Below, in pieces: positions 1 through 5,661 of a stretch of 7,445 nucleotides of DNA. Under the pieces are notes generated by a model, which made no database searches, was not told the origin of the DNA, and saw nothing but the letters and a program-made list of their open reading frames with translations. Location: contig JAFLCM010000118.1 in NCBI GenBank assembly GCA_017303565.1, positions 1 through 7,445 of the forward strand. The letters are read 5' to 3'. Numbering within the stretch: the stretch's first letter is position 1; each line of letters opens with the position of its first letter. A program made the position numbers and the translations under genes. The DNA comes from Planctomycetota bacterium. Lineage in GTDB: Bacteria > Planctomycetota > Phycisphaerae > Phycisphaerales > UBA1924.

Positions 1-2079
1 ACCGTCAACGTTTCTTCGACCTCCAACCCCTCGGGCGTCAACGTCGTGCTGACGGAGATCGCCCCCGAGGCGGCGGACTTCCGCGGCTCGATCAGCCTGG
101 GCGGGACGCTCGCGGTCGCCAACGGCGACACCGTGACGCTGACCTATCAGGACGCCGACAGCGGCTCGGGCAGCCCCGCCACGGTCACGTCGAACGCCGG
201 CGTGGACTGTGTGGGCCCGGTCATCTCCGGCGTGACGGTCAGCAACATCCTGCCCCGCGGCGCAACGGTGACTTTCACCACCAACGAGCCGGCCCGCGGC
301 ACGCTGCGAGTGGGCACGTCCTGCGGCGTGGCGTCTCAGACGCTCTCCTCTCCGCGCGGCACCACCCACACCTTCAACATCGCCAGCCTGACGCCCTCCA
401 CGGCGTACCTGTTCGACGTCTCGGCCAGCGACGACGCCAACAACTCCGGCAGCGACAACAACGGCGGCGCGTGCTACGGGTTCACCACCCTCGTCGTGCC
501 CGACTTCTTCACCGAACTGTTCACCACCGGCAACGACCTCGACAACCTGTCGCTGCTGTGGACGCCCGACGCCTCCGTGAGCCAGTACAACCTGTGCGTC
601 ACCCCGGCGTTCAGCCTGCCGGTTGACCCCGCCGGCGGCACGGCGCTCACGCTCACCGACGATTCCAACGTCAGCGTCGCCCTCACCGGCGGGGCGACGG
701 TGAAGCTCTACGGCGTGTCCTACTCGAGCGTCTTCGTCGGCTCCAACGGCTACCTCACCTTCACCACCGGCGACACGGCCCTGGGTGAGTCGTACGCCGC
801 CCACTTCAACCGTCCCCGCGTCTCGGCCCTGTTCGACGACCTGAACCCGACGCAGGCCGGCCAGGTGTCGTACAAGCAGCTCGCCGACCGCCTGGTGGTG
901 ACCTATCTCAACGTCACTGAGCACAACGGCGGCAATCAGAACACCTTCCAGATCAGCATGTACTTCGACGGGCGGATCGAGATCGTGTACCTGAATCTCG
1001 CCGCGGTGGATGGCCTGGCCGGCATCTCCGGCTCGACGAGCCAGAGCCCTGACTTCGGCGCGTCCGACCTGAGCGAGTATCCCTCCTGCGGCCCGCGTCC
1101 GCCCTTCGCCGCCGGCGGCAACTTCAGCACCTCGATCAACCTCGGCAAGAACGTGGTCCTGACCGCGAGCGACGACGGCCTTCCCGGCCCGCTGACCTAC
1201 ACCATCCTGAGCCTTCCGACCAACGGCCTGCTCGAGGACCTCGGGACCGGCCAGAACATCGCTTCGGCCCCGTACAACCCGGCCGGCGTCAACGTCCGCT
1301 ACAAGCCCTTCCCCGGCTACACCGGCCCGGACGCGTTCACCTTCAAGGTCAATGACGGCGGCGTCGCCCCCGACGGCGGCGACTCGAACATCGCGAACAT
1401 GGCCTTCACCGTGACCGCGACCAGCGGCGGCGGCTTGCCGTTCCGCGACGAGTTCCCGACCACCACCTTCGATTCCGCCAAGTGGGTCTCGACCGGCAAC
1501 GCGACGATCGACGGCGTCGGCATCGCCGAGCCGACGGAGCCCAACTCGGCCCGATTCAACGGGAACCCGACCGCCACCGGCGACGTCATCGTGTCGCGCA
1601 GCATCAACATGGGCGCGTACGTCAATCAGCGCATCACCTATGCCTATCAGGTCCGCGGCGGCGGCGAGTCCCCCGACTCGGGCGACAACCTCTTCATCGA
1701 CTACACCGACGCGGGCGGCGCGTTCCAGAACCTCCAGACCCACCTGGGCACGCTGCCCGACGGCACCACCTACACGCTGGTCGACCTGCCCGTCCCCGCC
1801 AACGGCGTGCACGGCAACTTCCAGCTCCGTATCCGCTGCACCGCCACCGCCGGCGCCTTCGACGACTGGTTCGTTGACAGCGTCGGCATGAACGGCACCC
1901 AGTGCGTCGGCGACTCCAACGGCGACGGGCAGATCAACACCCTCGACCTTCTGGCCCTGCTCGCCGGCTTCGGCGACATCGCCGAGGGCAGCGCGGGCGG
2001 CGATTTCAACGGTGACGGCACCACCGACACGCTGGACCTCTTGATCCTGCTGGCCGCCTTCGGCTCGACCTGCTCGTAA
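1..2079 (+). CDS. Secreted multidomain beta-sandwich protein with C-terminal dockerin-type domain (5' end missing)
   Basis: The reading frame is open from base 1, so the gene starts outside the window; the GTG at 46 is internal. 692 residues are visible. In order: the end of a beta-sandwich repeat (1-65), a fibronectin III/purple-acid-phosphatase-N-like domain (about 70-165, with the THTF..L.P.T.Y pattern), a region resembling nidogen-type domains (about 169-345, with NGYLTFT and NTFQISMYFDGR), an Ig/cadherin-like repeat (365-475), a jelly-roll-like domain (478-630, beginning FRDEF and ending with DDWFVDSV), and a dockerin-like tail (635-692). It is Thr/Ser/Asn/Gly rich and Lys poor, typical of exported proteins. 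No catalytic domain is visible; one, for example a peptidase, could lie upstream. The likely role is extracellular or cell-surface. Domain names for the central region are inferred from patterns only. An intrinsic terminator follows the stop by 45 bases. Confidence 0.85.
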   Translation, partial: TVNVSSTSNPSGVNVVLTEIAPEAADFRGSISLGGTLAVANGDTVTLTYQDADSGSGSPATVTSNAGVDCVGPVISGVTVSNILPRGATVTFTTNEPARGTLRVGTSCGVASQTLSSPRGTTHTFNIASLTPSTAYLFDVSASDDANNSGSDNNGGACYGFTTLVVPDFFTELFTTGNDLDNLSLLWTPDASVSQYNLCVTPAFSLPVDPAGGTALTLTDDSNVSVALTGGATVKLYGVSYSSVFVGSNGYLTFTTGDTALGESYAAHFNRPRVSALFDDLNPTQAGQVSYKQLADRLVVTYLNVTEHNGGNQNTFQISMYFDGRIEIVYLNLAAVDGLAGISGSTSQSPDFGASDLSEYPSCGPRPPFAAGGNFSTSINLGKNVVLTASDDGLPGPLTYTILSLPTNGLLEDLGTGQNIASAPYNPAGVNVRYKPFPGYTGPDAFTFKVNDGGVAPDGGDSNIANMAFTVTATSGGGLPFRDEFPTTTFDSAKWVSTGNATIDGVGIAEPTEPNSARFNGNPTATGDVIVSRSINMGAYVNQRITYAYQVRGGGESPDSGDNLFIDYTDAGGAFQNLQTHLGTLPDGTTYTLVDLPVPANGVHGNFQLRIRCTATAGAFDDWFVDSVGMNGTQCVGDSNGDGQINTLDLLALLAGFGDIAEGSAGGDFNGDGTTDTLDLLILLAAFGSTCS
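1903..2076 (+). other. Dockerin-type double Ca2+-binding domain at the protein C-terminus
   Basis: Two EF-hand-like loops are visible, DSNGDGQINTLD and DFNGDGTTDTLD. Each is followed by a leucine-rich helix (LLALLAGFG and LLILLAAFG). Asp/Asn occupy loop positions 1, 3 and 5 and Asp position 12, as in dockerin I loops. A Cys just before the first loop (CVGD) and one at the extreme end (STCS) could form a clasping disulfide. In planctomycetes such tails end many exported proteins without cellulosomal cohesins, so a sorting or anchoring role is more likely than cellulosome assembly; that last step is inference. Confidence 0.85.
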
Positions 2080-2124
2080 CCACCCGGTTTGTCTGTCACC
2101 CCGCGGTGACTCCCGGCATCTCAC

Positions 2125-2162
2125 CCGGCGACGCCCCTGAAAGGGCGTCGCCGGTTTTCTTT
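2125..2162 (+). terminator. Strong Rho-independent terminator after the dockerin-protein gene
   Basis: A perfect 12-bp GC-rich stem (2125-2136 pairing with 2143-2154) encloses a six-base loop, CTGAAA, and is followed by the T-rich tail TTTTCTTT. The T tract is only on the + strand side, so termination is directional, away from the secreted-protein gene. It ends 12 bases before the sigma-factor start codon, so any transcript entering the sigma gene from upstream carries this hairpin in its leader. Confidence 0.9.
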
Positions 2163-2174
2163 CGACGTACCATC

Positions 2175-2801
2175 ATGCAAATGACGGCCAACGAAATCCC
2201 ACCGCCCGTGGCCGAGCCCGGTGACGCAGCCTTGCTGGCGAGGCTCAAGCGTGGCGACGCGGCGGCGTTCGAATCGCTGGTGCGGGACCTCTCGCCGCGG
2301 CTGTTCGCGGTGGCGCGCCGGATGATGGGCAACGATCAGGACGCCTCCGACGCGCTGCAGGACGCGTTCGTGTCCGCGTTCAAGGCCCTGGGCGATTTCG
2401 ATGGGCGGTCGCGGCTTTCGACGTGGCTGCACCGGATCGTGGTGAACGCGTGCCTGATGCGGCTGCGGAGCGAGAAGCGACGCCAGCGCCGGACGATCGA
2501 GGAGATCCTGCCGCGTTTCGTCGCCGATGGTCACGCGGCGAAGTCGGCGTCGGCGTGGGAGTCCGGCCCGGCGGCGGCGCCGGTCCGAGAAGAACTCCGG
2601 CGCGCCGTCCGCGAGAAAATCGACGAACTGCCCGAGGCCTACCGCACCGTGCTGATCCTGCGCGACATTGAACAGATGACGACCGAGCAGGCCGCCGCGG
2701 CCCTCGGCGAATCCGAGAGCGCCGTCAAGACAAGGTTGCATCGGGCCCGGCTGGCGCTCCGCGAGTTGCTCGACCCCGTGATGTCCAGAGGGTCTCTGTG
2801 A
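2175..2801 (+). CDS. ECF-type RNA polymerase sigma factor (sigma-70 family, RpoE-like)
   Basis: A 208-residue protein of normal ECF length. Region 2 spans about residues 31-101: DALQDAFVSAFKAL covers the core-binding helix, and FDGRSRLSTWLHRIVVNAC covers regions 2.3-2.4, which melt and read the -10 element. A short Ala/Pro-rich linker (103-139) follows. Region 4 (about 140-198) has a helix-turn-helix, TTEQAAAALGESESAVKTRL, that reads the -35 element. There is no region 1 or 3, as expected for ECF factors. I chose the ATG at 2175 (a second ATG lies at 2181). An upstream in-frame GTG at 2106 would place the start before the terminator hairpin and add residues unlike the family. No Shine-Dalgarno sequence is visible. 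The stop overlaps the anti-sigma start, indicating co-translation with its probable inhibitor. The target regulon cannot be read from the sequence. Confidence 0.93.
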   Translation: MQMTANEIPPPVAEPGDAALLARLKRGDAAAFESLVRDLSPRLFAVARRMMGNDQDASDALQDAFVSAFKALGDFDGRSRLSTWLHRIVVNACLMRLRSEKRRQRRTIEEILPRFVADGHAAKSASAWESGPAAAPVREELRRAVREKIDELPEAYRTVLILRDIEQMTTEQAAAALGESESAVKTRLHRARLALRELLDPVMSRGSL

Positions 2802-3061
2802 TGATGACGTGCAAGGAACTGATCCACGACTTTCTGATGGAATATGTGCAGGGCGACCTCGGCGCGGAGGCACGCATCGAGTTCGAGAAGCACCTGTCGG
2901 TGTGCCCGTCGTGCGTGCGGTACATCGATTCGTACCGGCGTACGGTCGAGATGACGCGTGAGTTGGGTTCGGGCGCCGACGCCGCGTCGCTTCCGCCTCC
3001 GCCGCCGGAGGGGTTGGTGCGGGCAATCCTCGCGGTGGCGCCGAAGCCGCCGCACGCGTGA
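2801..3061 (+). CDS. Small zinc-finger (zf-HC2) anti-sigma factor
   Basis: An 86-residue protein carrying the zf-HC2/ZAS signature: Cys4 in TCKEL, then HLSVCPSC (His31, Cys35, Cys38), the H-x3-C-x2-C zinc-binding pattern of anti-sigma factors. A helix follows (YIDSYRRTVEM), then a Pro-rich linker and a short C-terminal helix. No membrane segment is visible, so it appears cytoplasmic, unlike the many planctomycete anti-sigma proteins that span the membrane. It overlaps the sigma stop by one base (TGATG); an in-frame GTG at 2798 and an ATG at 2804 are alternative starts. A GAGGG at 2788-2792 is a plausible ribosome binding site inside the sigma gene. By family and position it should sequester the upstream sigma factor, and the zinc site could sense redox or zinc stress; both are inference. 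Confidence 0.88.
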   Translation: MMTCKELIHDFLMEYVQGDLGAEARIEFEKHLSVCPSCVRYIDSYRRTVEMTRELGSGADAASLPPPPPEGLVRAILAVAPKPPHA

Positions 3062-3071
3062 ACGCTCGATA

Positions 3072-3112
3072 GGGGGTTGTCGGGGGTATGGGTCGGGGCC
3101 GGGGGTTCAGGG
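3072..3112 (+). other. Predicted G-quadruplex motif after the anti-sigma stop codon
   Basis: Six G-tracts of 5, 5, 3, 4, 5 and 3 bases are separated by loops of 5, 3, 2, 2 and 4 bases. This satisfies the usual G3+N1-7 rule with two tracts to spare. It begins 10 bases after the anti-sigma stop and lies on the coding (RNA-like) strand, so it could fold in the mRNA. The rest of the gap (3113-3283) holds no gene I can support. Confidence 0.6.
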
Positions 3113-3283
3113 CGAGTCCCGGGTCACGGCGCGTGGGTTTCAACGGGAACAGCCGGGGCAAGCCGATACATCGGGCCGGCTCGCCGCGTCGGGCGGCGGG
3201 TTCCGCGTGTCCCCGTGTGTGAGGCGCCACAGGCTATGCTTCCATCCCCGTCCAGCCCCGCTCACTCGAACTGGGTTTTTCCG

Positions 3284-3640
3284 ATGCGTCGAAGCCTCAA
3301 CGCCACGCGTGAATCGATCACGCACAAGTTCCGCATCGGGAACCACGAGGGCTACCTGACCATCGGCCTGCACGACGACGGCCTGCCGGGCGAGATCTTC
3401 CTGAAAATGTCGAAGGAAGGCTCGACGATCTCCGGCATGTGCCAGGCGTTCTGCCGGGCGTTCAGCCTGAGCCTGCAGCACGGCCTGAGCGTGAAGGACG
3501 CGGTGGAGCGGTTCCGCGGGATGCGGTTCGAGCCGATGGGCGAGACGAGCAACCCGGACATCCCCGAGGCCTCCAGCATCGTGGATTACATCGCGCGGTA
3601 CCTCGAGCACCACTTCCTCACGGACCGGCGCGAGGCCTGA
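3284..3640 (+). CDS. Stand-alone TSCPD-domain protein resembling the C-terminal part of B12-dependent ribonucleotide reductase (NrdJ)
   Basis: 118 residues, almost entirely one TSCPD-type domain. Recognisable blocks are RESITHKFRIGNHEGYLTIG (9-28), GLPGEIFLKMSKEGSTISG (33-51), AFSLSLQHGL (59-68), FRGMRFEPMG (77-86) and SIVDYIARYLEHHFL (98-112). These match my recollection of the region near the C-terminus of class II adenosylcobalamin-dependent reductases, where the order is ITHKF..GGHEGY, PGEIF..M.KEGST, MRFEP.G, SIVDYIFRWL. The catalytic barrel and the terminal CxxC redox tail of full-length NrdJ are both absent, so it cannot reduce ribonucleotides alone. It may be the small half of a split enzyme, as with NrdJb in Pseudomonas, or a free regulator. 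The ATG at 3284 was chosen because homology begins at once; the frame runs open upstream to a TTG at 3077, but that stretch looks non-coding. Its stop abuts the glycosyltransferase stop on the other strand. Confidence 0.85.
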   Translation: MRRSLNATRESITHKFRIGNHEGYLTIGLHDDGLPGEIFLKMSKEGSTISGMCQAFCRAFSLSLQHGLSVKDAVERFRGMRFEPMGETSNPDIPEASSIVDYIARYLEHHFLTDRREA

Positions 3641-4789
3641 TCAGCCGGTCGCCGAGGCTCCCTGCGTGCGGCCCCGCCATGTGCGGGCCCCGCGGAGGCT
3701 GAGCCACAGCGAGTGCCACTGGATCATGGTCATCATCAAGATGCCCACGGGGTGGAGGATCACGCTGCGCCAGTCGTGGCGGAAGGCGCGGGCCAGGAGC
3801 ACGCGCTGTACCAGCGTGAGCGAGATCGCGGCGGCGGCGATGGGGGTCCAGCGCGCTTCGATCACACCCAGGGCCGCCAGCGGCAGGTACACCCAGGGCA
3901 GCACGTGCGCGCACGCGTGGGCGACCGTGAGGAAGACCAGTAGCCCGACGGAGCCCAGGCCCTCGTACGCGTTCTTGGCGAACCCGCGCCATGTCTGCGA
4001 CAGGCCGCGGTACATGCGGACGCGGCAGAGGTCGGTGCCATCGAACAGGTCGGTCCTGAACCCGGCGCGCCGGAAGGCGCGGGGCATCATGATGCCGTCG
4101 TGCATGCTGGCCTTGAAGCCGGCGTGCCCGCCCGAGGCGGCGTAGGCGTCCGCGCGGGCGAAGAGGAACTGGCCGCACCCGGCGCTGGCCGCGGGGTCCA
4201 TTGTCCGTCGCATCCGCGGCATGGGCAGGTAGCCGAAAAGGATGAAGAAGATCATCGGCACCACCGCGTGCTCCGACCATGAGCCGGTGACCTGGCGCGG
4301 GAACGTCGAGACAAGGGCGGCGTGCGAAGCGTGGGCGTGGGGCAGCGCCGCGGTGATCGCGCCGGGTTCGAATCGCACGTCGGCGTCGGTGAACAGCAGC
4401 CACGACGCGCCGCGCTCGGTCGCCAGTTGAGCGCACCGCCAGCAGGCGTGCTGCTTGCCGTTCCACCCCTCGGGGAGCGGGTGGGTGGGGACGAGCACAA
4501 CACGCGGGTCCTCGACGGCGAGGCGGGCGAGGATCGCGGCCGTGGCGTCCGTGCTCTGGTCGTCGTAGACGAGCACCTCGACGCGGGGGTGGCTCGAGGC
4601 CAGCAGCGAGCGGATGCACGCTTCGATGTTGGCCTCTTCGTTGCGGGCGGGAACGCAGACCCCCACGGCGGCCCGGTCATCCGGGGCCGGCGCGACCCGG
4701 CGCCGGTACAGCCGCAGGTTGATCAGCGTCATCGTGAACGTGATCGCCACGACCGCCAGCCCGAAGATGAGCGCTCCGCCCCAGGCCAT
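3641..4789 (-). CDS. Membrane-associated family 2 glycosyltransferase, probably carotenoid (CrtQ-like)
   Basis: 382 residues from the ATG at 4789 (GTG at 4792 is the alternative; GAGGAG lies 9 bases before that GTG). An N-terminal membrane helix (about 5-25) precedes a GT-A domain: PARNEE (47-52), YDDQSTD (75-81), GWNGKQHA (108-115), the metal-binding TDAD (134-137) and CGQFLFARADAYAASGGH (205-222). HDGIMMPRAFRRAGF (230-244) supplies the likely catalytic Asp, and YRGLSQTWRGFAKN (260-273) is an acceptor-side block. Two to four hydrophobic helices follow (about 278-366). Length and the GWxGKxHA block fit CrtQ/CruC-type enzymes, which put a sugar on carotenoid acids or alcohols at the membrane. 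It is the last gene of the coupled desaturase-acyltransferase-glycosyltransferase unit. Hopanoid-type HpnB is the main alternative, but the desaturase context favours carotenoids. The exact acceptor is inference. Confidence 0.83.
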   Translation of the reverse strand: MAWGGALIFGLAVVAITFTMTLINLRLYRRRVAPAPDDRAAVGVCVPARNEEANIEACIRSLLASSHPRVEVLVYDDQSTDATAAILARLAVEDPRVVLVPTHPLPEGWNGKQHACWRCAQLATERGASWLLFTDADVRFEPGAITAALPHAHASHAALVSTFPRQVTGSWSEHAVVPMIFFILFGYLPMPRMRRTMDPAASAGCGQFLFARADAYAASGGHAGFKASMHDGIMMPRAFRRAGFRTDLFDGTDLCRVRMYRGLSQTWRGFAKNAYEGLGSVGLLVFLTVAHACAHVLPWVYLPLAALGVIEARWTPIAAAAISLTLVQRVLLARAFRHDWRSVILHPVGILMMTMIQWHSLWLSLRGARTWRGRTQGASATG

Positions 4790-5661
4790 CACGCTCCGGC
4801 GCTCCTCGTCTGTTCAGTGAGTGTCGGTTCAGTGGAAGTCGGTTCCGTGGTGGTCGGTCCGGCCTGCCTGCTGCGGACCTCGATGGCGTTGCCGCGGCCC
4901 CGGAGACGTTGCCAGAGGTCAAACAGCGGGTTCACGCGGGCGCCGTCTCCTCCGAGGAGGGTGTCAAACCTGTTGGGGTCGCGCGAGATCACAGCGTCGG
5001 CGAGGGTAGCGGCGCACGCGGTCATCGCCGCCTGGGTGGCTCGGAGCCAGTCGGCGGTTGAAAGGGCGCCGGTCCTCTCGGCGGGCAGAACGGGCTGCAC
5101 GCAGATGAAGGTCTCGGGGCGCTGGTCGGTCCAGAAGGCGTACTCGATGGCGCAGCACAGCACCCGCACCCCGGGAGTGCGGGCGGCGAGCCACGCCGCG
5201 CCGGGGCGGAGGCGTGCCGGCGTCCTCGGGTCGTGGAACTCGCCCTGGGCCGTGACCCACAGGTTCGTCCGCGTATCGGCGGCGAATCGGTCGAGCATAT
5301 AGCGGCCCATGGCCTCGAGGCTCGCGGGGTCGTCGGGGTTGATGCCGAAGACGCCGAGTTTCCGGAAGAACGCGAACCGGCGGAGCATGGCGATGTCCAT
5401 CGGGGCGGCGGTGGGGCGGTCCTCGGTGAACTCGCAGTTGAGCAGCACGGCGGTCATGGGGTCCCACCAGCTGGCGTGGGACATGAGGACGATGGCGGGG
5501 CCGGGGTGGTCGCGGAGCCCGGACAGCAGGCCGCGCGAGCCGGGGGTCAAGCGCACGGCGAAGAACCGCTTGGAGAACAGCCGGCGCGTGTACCACGCGA
5601 ACGCGCGGGCGACCCGGGGGTTCGGCGCCGCGGGGAGGAAACTCGAACCCTGCGCATCCAT
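4789..5661 (-). CDS. PlsC-type acyltransferase of the carotenoid cluster (CrtO/CruD role)
   Basis: 290 residues from the ATG at 5661 (GTG at 5664 is the alternative). The acyltransferase block I motif, H-x4-D, is clear at SHASWWDP (His62, Asp67). RRFAFFRKLGVFGINPDD (94-111) is the block II region. Block III, usually EGTR in PlsC enzymes, reads AQGEFHDPRTPARLRPG, so the Glu-Gly-Thr core is altered although Gly, a downstream Arg and the P-G end remain. No membrane helix is obvious. Its start overlaps the desaturase stop and its stop overlaps the glycosyltransferase start. By neighbourhood it should transfer a fatty acyl chain to the sugar of a glycosyl carotenoid, as staphylococcal CrtO does; it could instead acylate a phospholipid. 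The C-terminus is a low-complexity Thr-Glu-Pro tail encoded by a 15-bp tandem repeat. Confidence 0.82.
   Translation of the reverse strand: MDAQGSSFLPAAPNPRVARAFAWYTRRLFSKRFFAVRLTPGSRGLLSGLRDHPGPAIVLMSHASWWDPMTAVLLNCEFTEDRPTAAPMDIAMLRRFAFFRKLGVFGINPDDPASLEAMGRYMLDRFAADTRTNLWVTAQGEFHDPRTPARLRPGAAWLAARTPGVRVLCCAIEYAFWTDQRPETFICVQPVLPAERTGALSTADWLRATQAAMTACAATLADAVISRDPNRFDTLLGGDGARVNPLFDLWQRLRGRGNAIEVRSRQAGPTTTEPTSTEPTLTEQTRSAGA
4811..4855 (-). repeat. Three 15-bp tandem repeat units in the acyltransferase 3' end
   Basis: Units at 4811-4825, 4826-4840 and 4841-4855 align as (T/G)GTT(C)(A/C)GTG...GTC on the + strand. In the - strand gene they encode TTTEP, TSTEP and TLTEQ. The 15-base unit keeps the frame, so copy-number change would lengthen or shorten the tail without a frameshift. 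The repeats lie just before the stop codon, beyond the catalytic domain. Confidence 0.7.

Noticed and set aside
46..48. GTG as the start of the secreted protein
   Set aside because: The same frame continues open to base 1 with the same beta-strand style sequence (TVNVSSTSNPSGVNVV), so the start lies outside the window.
2106..2174. Upstream GTG start for the sigma factor
   Set aside because: It would encode the terminator hairpin and its T tract as protein; the ATG at 2175 gives a normal ECF length.
2121..3230. Long - strand open frame of 369 codons opposite the sigma and anti-sigma genes
   Set aside because: It is Arg/Pro-rich antisense reading of two well-supported genes and crosses the terminator.
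3235..3240. TATGCT as a -10 promoter element for the TSCPD gene
   Set aside because: No acceptable -35 hexamer lies 16-18 bases upstream; a single hexamer is too weak to call.
3077..3283. N-terminal extension of the TSCPD protein from a TTG
   Set aside because: The extension is Gly/Arg/Pro-rich, starts inside the G-quadruplex motif and has no family match; homology starts at the ATG at 3284.
3670..3703. GC-rich near-repeat GTGCGGCCCCGC / GTGCGGGCCCCGC as a terminator for the pigment operon
   Set aside because: It lies inside the glycosyltransferase coding region, forms only about a five-base stem, and has no T tract on either strand.
3641..4789. Hopanoid-associated glycosyltransferase HpnB
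   Set aside because: Some motifs are shared, but no hopanoid gene is present and the gene is coupled to a carotenoid desaturase; kept only as an alternative.
4322..5302. Long + strand open frame of 326 codons opposite the glycosyltransferase and acyltransferase genes
   Set aside because: It lies antisense across two genes with clear family motifs; its product is Arg/Gly/Val-rich low complexity without a recognisable domain. High GC suppresses stop codons, which explains it.
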